DNA of 64,000 nucleotides from contig LNDX01000001.1 of NCBI GenBank assembly GCA_001464475.1, positions 434,001-498,000 on the forward strand. Reading direction: 5' to 3'. Below are positions 52,101-61,406 of the stretch, piece by piece; within the stretch, counting starts at the first letter, position 1; each line of letters opens with the position of its first letter. The notes beneath the pieces were generated by a model. It did not search any database. It had not been told where the DNA came from and saw only the letters and a program-made list of their open reading frames with translations. A program made the position numbers and the translations under genes. This DNA is from Flavobacteriaceae bacterium Ga0077528. Its GTDB lineage: Bacteria; Bacteroidota; Bacteroidia; Flavobacteriales; Flavobacteriaceae.

Positions 52101-55100
52101 ATGTGGAGGAATATTTACAGATCCAGCTGGTGCAACTGTTAATTATGCAAATGGTACAGATTATACAGTTACTATTTGTCCAACAATACCTACAGAACAA
52201 GTAACAGTAACTTTTACAACATTTAATACTGAGGCTAACTGGGATGGATTATATGTTTTTGATGGAAATTCAATTACAGCTCCTCAATTGGCTAGTGCAA
52301 ATGGAGCTGGCAATGTTCCTGGTGGTTTGCCAGGATCTTATTGGGGTAATTTAACAGGTGCTAATTTACCTGGTCCTTTCACTGCATCAAGTGCTAATGG
52401 ATGTTTAACATTCAGATTTAGAAGTGATGGTTCAGTAAACGCTCCAGGTTGGGTTGCAAATGTAACTTGTGCACCAGCACCTACATGTCCAAAACCTACC
52501 GCGGTAATAACTTCAAATGTTACTCAAACTGGAGCAACAATTTCTTGGACAGAGATTGGGACAGCTACTACTTGGGAAGTACTTATATTACCTGCAGGTT
52601 CTCCAGCTCCTACAGCAACTTCTGTAGGAATTATAACTACTACAAATCCATATATTGCTACAGGATTAAGTCCAGGAACTCCATATATTGTTTATGTTCG
52701 TTCTATCTGTAGTGGTTCTGATATAAGCTTATGGTCAAATGTAAGAGCATTTACTACGTTAATTGCAAATGACGAATGTATAAACGCTACTGTTGCTCCG
52801 GTTAACACAACAAATACATGTACTTTAACTGTTGGAGGAACACTTATAGGAGCTACTGCTTCAGCAGAAGCAAATGCTTGTGTTGGAACTGATGATGATG
52901 ATGTGTGGTTTCAATTTACTGCAACAAGTACATCACATACAATTAATTTAAATAATATTACAGGAAGTACAACGGACCTGGTTCATGTATTATATTCAGG
53001 TTCTTGTGGAACATTAACACAGATAAGTTGTAACAATCCAAATAATAGTTTAGCAAATAATTTAGTTGTTGGTCAAACGTATTATATTAGAGTATATTCT
53101 TGGACAGCAACAGCAAATCAAACGTCAACTTTTAGTCTTTGTATAGGAACTCCAGTTCCTCCTCCAAGTTGTATAACAAATACACCTGCTGGAAATACAT
53201 GTGCACAAGCTACTCCAATTTGTAACTTAAATGGATATTGCGGAAATACCTCTGCTTCATACACTTCGAATTCTTGGCCAGAATTATCAGCTGAGTTTTG
53301 TGGGTCATTAGAAAACAATTCTTTCTTAACTTTTGTGGCATCATCATCAACAATTTCGTTAGATGTTTGGGTAACTAGTTCAGAAGATAACAATGGTATA
53401 CAAATTATGATTTTTGGAGCTGCTACATGTGGTTCCGGACCAGTAACAGAATATTTATGTTGGAGTCCAGGAAACGTTCCTGTCACTTCTACTAACTTAA
53501 CAGCAACAGGATTAACTCCAGGTCAAACCTATTATGTAATGATTGATGGATTTGCAGGTGATGTATGTAATTATGTTATTGGAGCTAATACTGGAATTCA
53601 AACTCCAGTTGCAATTAATACTTCTACCTCTACAACTTCTCCTACAATATGTTTAGGACAAACAGCAACTTTAAATGCTACAGGTGGTAATGGTATTTAT
53701 ACTTGGACACCATCTGCTCAGTTAAGCGCAACAACAGGAAGTAGTGTTATATTCTCTCCAACAGCAGTTGGTACATATAATATAACAGCAACATCTTCTG
53801 ATAATAACCCATTATGTCCTCAATCGGCATCAAGTACACAAACTATTATTGTTGTTGATTATGTAAATGCTACATTCAATCAAATTCAACCATTCTGTGA
53901 AGGAACTACACCTCCAGTGTTACCAACAACATCAACAACTGGTGTTACTGGTACCTGGTCACCATCTGTTGTTAGTAATGTAGTAGGAACAACAACCTAT
54001 ACATTTACACCGGCTATTACACAATGTTCTTTTCCAACAACTATGGATATTGTTGTAACACCTAGTATAGTTCCAACATTTCTTGCACCTGCACCAATTT
54101 GTCCCGGTTCTCCGGCACCAGTACTTCCAACATCATCAAGTAACTCTACACCAATTACAGGATCTTGGTCACCAGCGATAGTTAGTAATACGGCTTCTGG
54201 AACTTATACATTTACTCCAGATCCAGGTCAATGTGCTACAACAACAACATTAAATGTTACTGTTTTACCGAGTTGTGATTTTGGTAGTTATGCAAGTGCA
54301 GTTTGGTTGACAAATTGTGCGACTTCAAATTTCTTTAATACTGTTGGTTCAGGAATAGATATAATAGGACCTGCATCAAATGTTTTCCCAAATACGGATT
54401 TAGGAACCTATGTACAAAATTCAAATACATTAATTTTAAGAGGTGCAGAAGTAAAAACATTTAAATCTGCAACAGCTAATGTTTGTAGTGCTAGATTAAA
54501 TTATAGAATTTATCCTGCGGCTACAACTCCAGGCGCATTTACAGTATTAGATTTACCTTTCTTTGATAATTGTGGAGGAGGTACTTTCCCATCTGGAGGT
54601 CCGTGTATTACAGGTGACCAAAAATGGCAAAGAGTATTGAATGATTCTCAATCACCAATTAACTTGACAGCTTATGCTCCAGGTGATTATGTTTTAGAAG
54701 TTTATTATGATGTTACAGGTGATGTAAACTCAACGACAGCTTGTGATGACACTATATTAATTAATAATAATGGTGCAAATTATATTGCTACATATACAAT
54801 TCAAGCTCAACCTTTATATACAAGTACAAATCCAACAACTTGTGGTGGTACAGATGGTACAATTACAATTTCTGGTTTAGCACCTAATGAAGCATATGAT
54901 TTAACATATCAAGATGGTACAACTACAGTTGGTCCAAACAACGTAACTACTAATGCTTCTGGTCAATATGTTATTACAGGTTTAAATTCAGGAAATTACT
55001 CTAACTTCTTATTGTCAATCAATAGTTGTTTATTAACTAATAATGCACCAATAATTCTAGTTGATGCTAATAGTCCAACTGTTACAGTTAATAGCCCAAC

Positions 55101-57522
55101 GGTTTGTGCTGGTACTCCAGCTACAATAACTGCTACTCCAGGTGCGGCAGGAACATATAATTATGTTTGGACAGTTCCGACAGGAGCGACAGACCCAGGA
55201 AACGTTGCAACATTTGATGCAACATTATCAGGAACATACTCAGTTGTTATAACAAATACAACAACTGCATGTAGTAGCTCTAGTGCTTCAAGTGTTGTAA
55301 CTATTAATACTAATCCTACAGTAACTGTTAATAGCCCTACAGTTTGTGCTGGTACTCCAGCTACAGTAACAGCTACACCAGGTACGGCAGGTACATATAA
55401 TTATGCTTGGACCGTACCAACAGGAGCAACAGACCCTGGAAACGTTGCAACATTTGATGCAACAATATCAGGAACTTACTCAGTTGTTATTACAGATACA
55501 GCTACAAGTTGTGTTAGTTCTAGTGCATCTGGAATTGTAACTATAAATGCTATTCCTACTGTAACTGTTAATAGTCCAACAGTTTGTGCTGGTACTCCAG
55601 CCACAGTAACAGCTACGCCAGGTGCGACAGGTACATACAACTATGTTTGGACAGTTCCAACAGGAGCGTCAGACCCAGGAAACGTAGCAACATTTGATGC
55701 AGCTATTTCAGGAACTTACTCAGTTGTAATTACTGACACAACTTCTGGTTGTACTAGTCCAAGTGTTTTTTCTGTTGTAACTATTAATGCTAATCCAACA
55801 GTAACTGTGAATAGCCCAACAGTTTGTGCTGGTACTCCAGTTACAATAACTGCTACTCCAGGTGCGGCAGGAACATATAATTATGTTTGGACAGTTCCAA
55901 CAGGAGCAACAGACCCAGGAAACGTAGCAACTTTTGATGCAACAGTTTCAGGAACTTACTCAGTAGTTATTACAGATACAGCAACAAGTTGTACTAGTTC
56001 TAGTGCTTCAGGAATTGCTACAATAAACGCTAATCCTACAGTTACCGTTAATAGCCCAACAGTTTGTGCTGGTACTCCAGCTACAGTAACAGCTACGCCA
56101 GGTGCGGCAGGTACATATAACTATGTATGGACAGTTCCAACAGGAGCGACAGACCCAGGAAACGTTGCAACATTTGACGCAACAATTTCTGGAACATATT
56201 CAGTTGTAATTACTGATGCAACTTCTGGTTGTAGTAGTACAAGTGTTTCAAGTGTTGTAACTATTAATTCTAATCCTACAGTAACTGTTAATAGTCCTAC
56301 AGTTTGTACTGGTACTCCAGCTACAGTAACTGCTACACCTGGTGTAGCAGGTACATATAATTATGTTTGGACCGTTCCAACAGGAGCGACTGACCCTGGA
56401 AACGTTGCAACATTTACTGCAACGGTATCAGGAACTTATTCAGTTGTTATTACAAATACAGCTACAAGTTGTGTTAGTTCAAGCGCTTCAGGAATTGTAA
56501 CTATTAACGCAAACCCTACTGTTACAGTTAGTAGCACAACAGTTTGTCAAGGTTCTACTGCAACAATTACTGCAACGCCAGGTGTTTCAGGAACTTATAG
56601 TTATGCTTGGACTGTTCCAGCTGGAGCAACAAATCCAGGTAATAATGCTACAATTAGTACAACAATTGCTGGTACATATAGCGTTGTTATTACAAATACT
56701 GCAACTGGATGTATAAGCCCAAGTGCAAGTGGAACAGTTTCAATAAATCCAAATCCAACTGTTACTGTAAACGACGTAACAATTTGTCAAGGTGGTTCAG
56801 CAACTGTTTCTGCTACACCAGGAACATCTGGAACATATACTTATGTTTGGACAGTTCCATCAGGAGTGACAAGTCCAGGAAACGTTTCTTCTTTCTTTAC
56901 AACTATATCTGGAGTATATTCTGTAATTATTACAGATACCACAACAGGTTGTTCAAGTTTAAGTGATTCTGGAACAGTAACATTTGTTCCACCATTTGAT
57001 TTTGTTATAGATGGAGCATGTGTTAACAATAATTTTGTTTTAGAAGTTACACCAACAAATGGTAGTTTTGATGTAAATACTGCAACTTTTAACTGGGTAT
57101 ATAACAGTTTACCAGTTGGAACAAATTCTACTTTTGATGTAACAAGTTATGTAAATGGAACCACAACTACTGAACCATTACCTTTAACTTTTGATCTAAC
57201 AGTAACTACAGCAGCTGGATGTACATTAACGCATCAGATAACATTATCAAGTATTTACTGTACAATTCAAAAAGGTATTTCTCCTAATAACGATGGTTTT
57301 AATGAATTCTTTGATTTACAAAATCTTAATGTTCAGAAATTAAGTATCTATAATAGATATGGTACAAATGTTTATTCTAAATCAGAATATACCAAAGAAT
57401 GGGTAGGACAATCTGATAATGGAAATGAATTACCAGATGGTACTTATTATTATGTGATAGAATTTAAAAACAATCAGCCAAGCAAAACAGGTTGGATTTA
57501 TATTAACAGAGAAATAAAATAA
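49162..57522 (+). CDS. Giant T9SS-sorted repeat adhesin
   Basis: This 2786-residue protein has a signal peptide ending at YSQFPTP. A choice-of-anchor J-like domain follows (about residues 20-215), then fibronectin III and other beta domains. Three CUB-plus-FN3 units open with CGG(T/I)FTDP at about residues 533, 755 and 981. A PPC-like region starts near 1205 (NDECINAT). Eight 80-residue Ig-like repeats run from about 1974 to 2613. The end carries a type B sorting domain (GISPNNDGFNEFFDLQNL... WIYINREIK), which directs export by the T9SS and gliding-associated surface display. A role in adhesion or gliding is inferred. porP/sprF and a PorE-like gene follow in the same operon. Confidence 0.92.
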   Translation: MKKITLLIVALLFTIVGYSQFPTPGSEGFEGTTGVDLPTTPTPWTLGTGATGNQWAVFDNGVGPTRRWGINTAVYPAYQGTNCAFIDRENIGLGNTSEDYLATPIVTVPANGQLRFWTRSTIATVSATEYLIKVNTNVTAGSQTTAANYAITAASWTETTLNTTYNVYEEKVVDLTAYAGLQVHIAFVMRHTQPTAGLGGDRWLVDDIRLIQRCLEPTNLSATGITQTSANLNWSNPSGSTSWEIEVTNTAQTGVGVVYSGPLPYVATGLLPGTAYVYYVRSLCTDGSSNWVGPFNFATTTPGLSCVAPITVTTLPYSTTDNTGNYSDSTDTNQGASCGTTTNYMTGNDVFYSYTPTTTGAISITMTPGSNSSSIFVYQGCANVGATCLAGVANTTNTVRSIPSLNVTAGQQYIIVLSGTTAAQTYAYTLVIQQLNCAQPTNLAVTGITLNGGNLSWDNPGGATSWEYVVQAGGGPLPTGAGTQTSSNTTNPITGLTPDSTNQFWVRADCGNGTFSAWSGPFLFNTLVPPPACGGTFTDPGGATTNYANNLDSTVVICPSTPGEVVTVTFTSFNTQASNDGLYIFNGNSVASPQFLSGNPAGTVPGGLAGSYWGTTNPGAFTSSSADGCLTFRFRSNATTNAAGWVANVTCALPPVCPAPFSVTANTILNSSANIAWTAAGPATQWHVLALPCGSPAPTAGSTGWVTANTNPFPLTGLTGETCYNVYVRSACSVSDLSTWSGPAVFTTTITPPACGGTFTDPGGAAANYANGADSTVTICPTVAGEVVTVTFTTFNTEANWDGLYVFNGNAITSPQISSANGAGNVPGGLAGSYWGNLTGANLPGPFTSTSPDGCLTFRFRSDASVNNPGWVANVSCAVPPTCPNPNTLTTSTVTSNSATLAWVNPNTATTWHVLALPCGSPAPNASTTTFITTTTNPHVFTGLTPDTCYNLYVRAVCPGNDLSNWVGPTTITTQIAPPACGGIFTDPAGATVNYANGTDYTVTICPTIPTEQVTVTFTTFNTEANWDGLYVFDGNSITAPQLASANGAGNVPGGLPGSYWGNLTGANLPGPFTASSANGCLTFRFRSDGSVNAPGWVANVTCAPAPTCPKPTAVITSNVTQTGATISWTEIGTATTWEVLILPAGSPAPTATSVGIITTTNPYIATGLSPGTPYIVYVRSICSGSDISLWSNVRAFTTLIANDECINATVAPVNTTNTCTLTVGGTLIGATASAEANACVGTDDDDVWFQFTATSTSHTINLNNITGSTTDLVHVLYSGSCGTLTQISCNNPNNSLANNLVVGQTYYIRVYSWTATANQTSTFSLCIGTPVPPPSCITNTPAGNTCAQATPICNLNGYCGNTSASYTSNSWPELSAEFCGSLENNSFLTFVASSSTISLDVWVTSSEDNNGIQIMIFGAATCGSGPVTEYLCWSPGNVPVTSTNLTATGLTPGQTYYVMIDGFAGDVCNYVIGANTGIQTPVAINTSTSTTSPTICLGQTATLNATGGNGIYTWTPSAQLSATTGSSVIFSPTAVGTYNITATSSDNNPLCPQSASSTQTIIVVDYVNATFNQIQPFCEGTTPPVLPTTSTTGVTGTWSPSVVSNVVGTTTYTFTPAITQCSFPTTMDIVVTPSIVPTFLAPAPICPGSPAPVLPTSSSNSTPITGSWSPAIVSNTASGTYTFTPDPGQCATTTTLNVTVLPSCDFGSYASAVWLTNCATSNFFNTVGSGIDIIGPASNVFPNTDLGTYVQNSNTLILRGAEVKTFKSATANVCSARLNYRIYPAATTPGAFTVLDLPFFDNCGGGTFPSGGPCITGDQKWQRVLNDSQSPINLTAYAPGDYVLEVYYDVTGDVNSTTACDDTILINNNGANYIATYTIQAQPLYTSTNPTTCGGTDGTITISGLAPNEAYDLTYQDGTTTVGPNNVTTNASGQYVITGLNSGNYSNFLLSINSCLLTNNAPIILVDANSPTVTVNSPTVCAGTPATITATPGAAGTYNYVWTVPTGATDPGNVATFDATLSGTYSVVITNTTTACSSSSASSVVTINTNPTVTVNSPTVCAGTPATVTATPGTAGTYNYAWTVPTGATDPGNVATFDATISGTYSVVITDTATSCVSSSASGIVTINAIPTVTVNSPTVCAGTPATVTATPGATGTYNYVWTVPTGASDPGNVATFDAAISGTYSVVITDTTSGCTSPSVFSVVTINANPTVTVNSPTVCAGTPVTITATPGAAGTYNYVWTVPTGATDPGNVATFDATVSGTYSVVITDTATSCTSSSASGIATINANPTVTVNSPTVCAGTPATVTATPGAAGTYNYVWTVPTGATDPGNVATFDATISGTYSVVITDATSGCSSTSVSSVVTINSNPTVTVNSPTVCTGTPATVTATPGVAGTYNYVWTVPTGATDPGNVATFTATVSGTYSVVITNTATSCVSSSASGIVTINANPTVTVSSTTVCQGSTATITATPGVSGTYSYAWTVPAGATNPGNNATISTTIAGTYSVVITNTATGCISPSASGTVSINPNPTVTVNDVTICQGGSATVSATPGTSGTYTYVWTVPSGVTSPGNVSSFFTTISGVYSVIITDTTTGCSSLSDSGTVTFVPPFDFVIDGACVNNNFVLEVTPTNGSFDVNTATFNWVYNSLPVGTNSTFDVTSYVNGTTTTEPLPLTFDLTVTTAAGCTLTHQITLSSIYCTIQKGISPNNDGFNEFFDLQNLNVQKLSIYNRYGTNVYSKSEYTKEWVGQSDNGNELPDGTYYYVIEFKNNQPSKTGWIYINREIK
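50758..52491 (+). repeat. Three CUB-FN3 unit repeats in the adhesin gene
   Basis: The unit starting at the CGG(T/I)FTDP codons recurs at 50758, 51424 and 52102, with spacings of 666 and 678 bp. Each contains a SYWG-GCLTFRFRS-GWVANV(T/S)C block. DNA divergence is moderate, so duplication is not very recent. Confidence 0.8.
55081..57000 (+). repeat. Eight exact-period 240-bp tandem repeats
   Basis: Units begin at 55081, 55321, 55561, 55801, 56041, 56281, 56521 and 56761, each exactly 240 bp (80 codons) with no indel. Units 1-6 share most bases (VTVNSPTVC(A/T)GTP(A/V)T(I/V)TATPG, YNY(V/A)WTVPTGA(T/S)DPGNVATF), and units 7 and 8 are diverged. Each encodes one Ig-like/PKD-type domain with two conserved cysteines. 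Confidence 0.9.
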
Positions 57523-57555
57523 CAAACTAACTATATAATGATAAATTTCAAAACA

Positions 57556-58479
57556 ATGAAAAAAATATATTTCTTAACTGCGTTTGCTTTGTTGACATTC
57601 CTTGAAATGAGTGCACAACAAGACCCTCACTACACTCAGTATATGTATAATATGAGTGTTATTAACCCTGCTTATGCTGGATCTAAAGAAAACCTTGCTG
57701 GTGGTTTGCTTTACAGAAAACAATGGGTTCAAATTGAAGATGCACCAACAACAGGAACATTCTTTTTACACAGTCCAGTTGGTAAGAATGTTGGTTTAGG
57801 TTTATCTGTAATTTCAGATAAAATTGGACCAGTTGAAGAAAATAATATCTATGCTGACTTTTCTTATACTTTAAATTTAGGAGGAGAGCATAGGTTAGCT
57901 TTTGGTCTAAAAGGTGGTGCTACTTTTCATAAAGTTGCATTGTTTAGTCAAATTGGTAACGGAAACGTTCCTGATCCAAATGACCCTGCCTTTGCATCAA
58001 ATACAAACAATACCTTTTTGAATTTAGGAACAGGTTTATTTTATTATACAAACAAATATTATGTTGCTTTATCTGTTCCTAATATGTTAAAATCAAAGCA
58101 TTTGGATTTTAATGGTAGACAGTTTGGTACAGATACACAACACTATTTCTTAACAGGTGGATATGTGTTTGATTTAACCCCTAACGTTAAATTTAAACCA
58201 TTTGCAATGATTAAATCTGCATTTAACGCTCCAACATCTCTTGATGTTTCAACTAACTTTATGTTTAATGATAAGTTTGAAGTTGGTGCAACATACAGAT
58301 TAGAGGATTCATTTGGAGCGATGGTTAATTATGCAATAACTCCAAATTTAAAAATTGGATATGCATACGACCACATTGTTTCAGATTTGAATATTACAAC
58401 ACCATCTTCTCATGAGGTGATTTTGTTGTTCGATTTGAATTTCCCGAAAAAAGTATCACAATCTCCAAGATATTTCTAA
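57556..58479 (+). CDS. PorP/SprF family T9SS membrane protein
   Basis: This 307-residue protein has a signal peptide (MKKIYFLTAFALLTFLEMSAQ) followed by QDPHYTQYMYNMSVINPAYAG, the conserved start of PorP/SprF proteins. It is an outer-membrane beta-barrel. In Flavobacterium johnsoniae SprF is needed for export of SprB, and paralogues sit beside other large T9SS substrates. Here it is 33 bp after the giant adhesin and is probably specific for it (inferred). The ATG at 57556 was preferred to 57538 because it begins the signal peptide. Confidence 0.92.
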   Translation: MKKIYFLTAFALLTFLEMSAQQDPHYTQYMYNMSVINPAYAGSKENLAGGLLYRKQWVQIEDAPTTGTFFLHSPVGKNVGLGLSVISDKIGPVEENNIYADFSYTLNLGGEHRLAFGLKGGATFHKVALFSQIGNGNVPDPNDPAFASNTNNTFLNLGTGLFYYTNKYYVALSVPNMLKSKHLDFNGRQFGTDTQHYFLTGGYVFDLTPNVKFKPFAMIKSAFNAPTSLDVSTNFMFNDKFEVGATYRLEDSFGAMVNYAITPNLKIGYAYDHIVSDLNITTPSSHEVILLFDLNFPKKVSQSPRYF

Positions 58480-58497
58480 CATAAATAAAAGTAAAAA

Positions 58498-60360
58498 ATG
58501 AAAAATCTATATATAGCATTAAGTTTTGTAGCAATTAGCGCATCTGTTTTTGCACAAAATAAAGACACAAAAGCTGCAGATAAATTATTCAGTAGATATG
58601 AGTATGTTTCTGCCGCTAAGGAATATCAAAAATTGGTTGATAATGGTAAAGGTGATGGATATGTTTATAAGCAACTTGCTGATACATACTATAACATGTT
58701 TAACACAACAGAAGCTTCAACTTGGTATGCCAAAGCAACAGAATCTTCTCAAGATGCAGAAACCTATTTTAGATATGCTCAAATGCTTAAAGCAAATGGT
58801 AAATATGAAGAAGCTAACAAGCAAATGAATAAATTTGCCTCTATGGTTCCAAATGATTTGAGAGCTAAAGCTTTTAAAGAAAACCCGAACTATGTTCCAA
58901 AAATTTTAGGAAAAAATGTAAGTTATACTGTTAATTCTTTAGCTGTAAGTTCAGATAAATCAGATTTTGGTGCAGTAATGTATGATAACACGCTTTATTT
59001 TACAAGTGCTAGAAATGGTGCTAGAAAAAATTATGGTTGGAATGACGAACCGTTTTTAGATGTTTATACTTCTACAATGGGTGATTCAGGAACTTTTTCT
59101 GAGGCGTCTACTTTAACATCTGTAAATTCAAAGTTTCATGATGGACCAGTAACAATTAGTTCTGATGGAAATACAATGTATTTTTCAAGTGATAGTTTTA
59201 GAGAAGGTCTTTTCGAAAAAGATAAAGTAAATAAATTGAAACTTGGAAAAAACAATCTTTATGTTGCTACTAAATCTGGTGACTCTTGGACTAATATTAA
59301 ACCACTTCCTTTCAATAGTAAAGATTATTCTTTGAGTAATCCAAGTTTAAGTAGAGATGGTAAAACATTATACTTCTCTTCTAATATGCCAGGTAGTTTA
59401 GGTGGTGTAGATATTTGGAAAGTTTCTGTTAATGGTGATACTTATGGTGCTCCAGAAAACTTAGGAAATAAAGTAAATACCGAAGGAAATGAAAGTTTCC
59501 CATTCATTGCGGATGATAATTCTACTTTGTATTTTGCTTCAAGCGGAAAACAAGGTTTAGGTGGATATGATGTTTACCAAATTGATTTAGCTAAAGGTTC
59601 TGAAGCAGTAAATATGGGTAAACCTGTTAATACTGAAAAAGATGATTTCGCTTTTACTTTTAATAAAGCTAAAAACTTAGGATTCTTATCTAGTAACAGA
59701 AATGGTAATGACGATATCTTTAGCGCTACTCCTATTTGTGGTGTTGATTTATTAGTTGTTGTGACTAATGCAAAAACTGGTGAGATTTTATCAAATGCTA
59801 AAGTTGCTATTCTTGATGACAAGAAAAATGTTATTGCAACTGAAACTTCTAACGATAAAGGAGAAGTTAATTTTAGAGTTGAATGTGATAAGCCATATTC
59901 AATTCAAGCGTCTAAAGATGGTTTCGAAGGAAATGTATTCCCAGTTGCAAAAAGCAAAGGGCCAACTGCTAAAGTTGATGCAGCATTACAACCAATTGAT
60001 GTAATAGTTACTCCAACAGAGATTATCTTAAAACCAATTTATTTTGAATTTGATAAGAGCAACATCACTCAAGAAGGAGCATTTGAATTAGATAAATTAG
60101 TTCAAGTAATGAAGAATAATGATAAGTTAGTAATCTATGCTAAATCTCACACTGATAGAAGAGGAAGTGATGATTACAATATGACTTTATCTGAAAGAAG
60201 AGCGCAAGCGACTGTTCAATATGTAATTTCTAAAGGTATTTCAGCTGAAAGAATTTCAGGAAAAGGATTCGGTGAATCTGAGCCTAAGGTTGCATGTGAT
60301 AAATGTACTGAAGAAGAACATTCTCAAAACAGACGTTCAGAATTCTTAATCGTGAAATAA
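58498..60360 (+). CDS. PorE-like OmpA family protein
   Basis: This 620-residue protein has a signal peptide (MKNLYIALSFVAISASVFAQ), TPR-like helices (about residues 20-130), WD40/PD40-type beta-propeller repeats (about 145-415, with SSDGNTMYFSSD and SRDGKTLYFSSN), a carboxypeptidase-regulatory-like domain (about 420-500) and a C-terminal OmpA peptidoglycan-binding domain (IYFEFDKSNITQEG...ERISGKGFGESEP). This order matches PorE of Porphyromonas gingivalis, which links the T9SS to peptidoglycan. It lies 18 bp after the PorP/SprF gene and ends the operon. Function is inferred from architecture and context. Confidence 0.88.
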   Translation: MKNLYIALSFVAISASVFAQNKDTKAADKLFSRYEYVSAAKEYQKLVDNGKGDGYVYKQLADTYYNMFNTTEASTWYAKATESSQDAETYFRYAQMLKANGKYEEANKQMNKFASMVPNDLRAKAFKENPNYVPKILGKNVSYTVNSLAVSSDKSDFGAVMYDNTLYFTSARNGARKNYGWNDEPFLDVYTSTMGDSGTFSEASTLTSVNSKFHDGPVTISSDGNTMYFSSDSFREGLFEKDKVNKLKLGKNNLYVATKSGDSWTNIKPLPFNSKDYSLSNPSLSRDGKTLYFSSNMPGSLGGVDIWKVSVNGDTYGAPENLGNKVNTEGNESFPFIADDNSTLYFASSGKQGLGGYDVYQIDLAKGSEAVNMGKPVNTEKDDFAFTFNKAKNLGFLSSNRNGNDDIFSATPICGVDLLVVVTNAKTGEILSNAKVAILDDKKNVIATETSNDKGEVNFRVECDKPYSIQASKDGFEGNVFPVAKSKGPTAKVDAALQPIDVIVTPTEIILKPIYFEFDKSNITQEGAFELDKLVQVMKNNDKLVIYAKSHTDRRGSDDYNMTLSERRAQATVQYVISKGISAERISGKGFGESEPKVACDKCTEEEHSQNRRSEFLIVK

Positions 60361-60383
60361 TTAAGATTTAATCAATAAGATTT

Positions 60384-60413
60384 AAAAACCGAGATGAAAG
60401 TCTCGGTTTTTTT
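60384..60413 (+). terminator. Terminator of the adhesin operon
   Basis: AAAAACCGAGA (60384-60394) pairs with TCTCGGTTTTT (60401-60411) around a 6-nt loop, followed by T. Confidence 0.9.
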
Positions 60414-60627
60414 ATTTGGTATTAATTATCTATTAATTCAAAACAAAGCTTGGTTTTGTTTGTTTTTAGCTGCGATTATTAATAATAGTTACTACAAGAT
60501 GTTTTTCAGAAAACATGCTTTTCAAGACCTTAAAAACGTTTTTGTTATCTATTTTTAATTTAGTTTTTATTCTAATTAGTTATTATATAAATTAGCCGTT
60601 AAATAATATTCACTTTCATCTTTAACA

Positions 60628-61212
60628 ATGAAAAAAATAAAATTATATATCCTTATATTACTTTGCAGTTTATCAATAAAAGCTCAAGACATTAAAATAG
60701 ATTCAACTAATTATTTTAATTTTTACGATTATACAGCACATTATAAAAATTCAGATGTTAAATCGTTTGGATTAACAAGAACAATGATAATTGATATTGT
60801 TACTAATGAAATGGAAAAATTAGGGTTTAAATGGATTATTACCTTTAGAATTATAAAAATTGAAGAAGGTAAATATGTTAATTCTATATGTTATTCTGAT
60901 AAATCAAATTGTGGTTTTTTATTTGATGAAATCTATGAAACAGAACAAAATCAAGAAGACAGGAAATGGAAAAGCTTAAGTAAAAAATATTCTGGTAATG
61001 ATTACGTAGAGAAGATTGTTTCTTTAGATGGTAGTTATAAATTTGTAAATATTAAAGAGGTTCCAAATAACTTGTATATTCTTAAGATGAACGATTACTG
61101 GTATCAACAAAGCACCAATCCAGAGAAGAATAAGAAATTAGTGTCCAAAGAGTTTATAGAAAGCTTATTAAGGGAAGATGTTCGTTCGTTCTTAAAGAAT
61201 AGAAAACCATAA
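60628..61212 (+). CDS. Secreted protein of unknown function
   Basis: This 194-residue protein has a signal peptide (MKKIKLYILILLCSLSIKAQ). The mature part is rich in Asn, Lys, Ile and Tyr with mixed strands and helices (VTNEMEKLGFKWIITFRIIKI, SKKYSGNDYVEKIVSLDGSYKF). There are two cysteines (ICYSDKSNCGF). I do not recognise the family. The A/T content is higher than in the neighbouring adhesin operon. A terminator lies about 140 bp downstream. Confidence 0.55.
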   Translation: MKKIKLYILILLCSLSIKAQDIKIDSTNYFNFYDYTAHYKNSDVKSFGLTRTMIIDIVTNEMEKLGFKWIITFRIIKIEEGKYVNSICYSDKSNCGFLFDEIYETEQNQEDRKWKSLSKKYSGNDYVEKIVSLDGSYKFVNIKEVPNNLYILKMNDYWYQQSTNPEKNKKLVSKEFIESLLREDVRSFLKNRKP

Positions 61213-61353
61213 TGTACTTAAAAAAATAGTTATAAACGGATTATGTTTTTAGAAAATTTAATAATCATAAAAGAACAATACGTTTTTTATTAGCATAATT
61301 TTAAAACACCTAAATTCCATGTTTTAATTAAGGAACTTATGTTTTTATAAACA

Positions 61354-61384
61354 AAAAGAGCTTCCAATTCTGGAAGCTCTTTTT
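61354..61384. terminator. Bidirectional terminator
   Basis: AAAAGAGCTTCCA (61354-61366) pairs with TGGAAGCTCTTTT (61371-61383) around a 4-nt loop. It separates the plus-strand secreted protein from the minus-strand lipoprotein operon. Confidence 0.88.
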
Positions 61385-61406
61385 ATATGATTTATATTGT
61401 AAAAAA

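Noticed and set aside
55081-57000. CRISPR-like array in the 240-bp repeat region
   Set aside because: The repeats are long, in frame and coding, with no unique spacers; they are tandem protein-domain repeats.
60481-60520. Dyad ATGTTTT/AAAACAT (60499-60516) after the adhesin operon
   Set aside because: It is a short stem with a 4-nt loop, no T tract and no gene start near it. The operon already has a strong terminator upstream.
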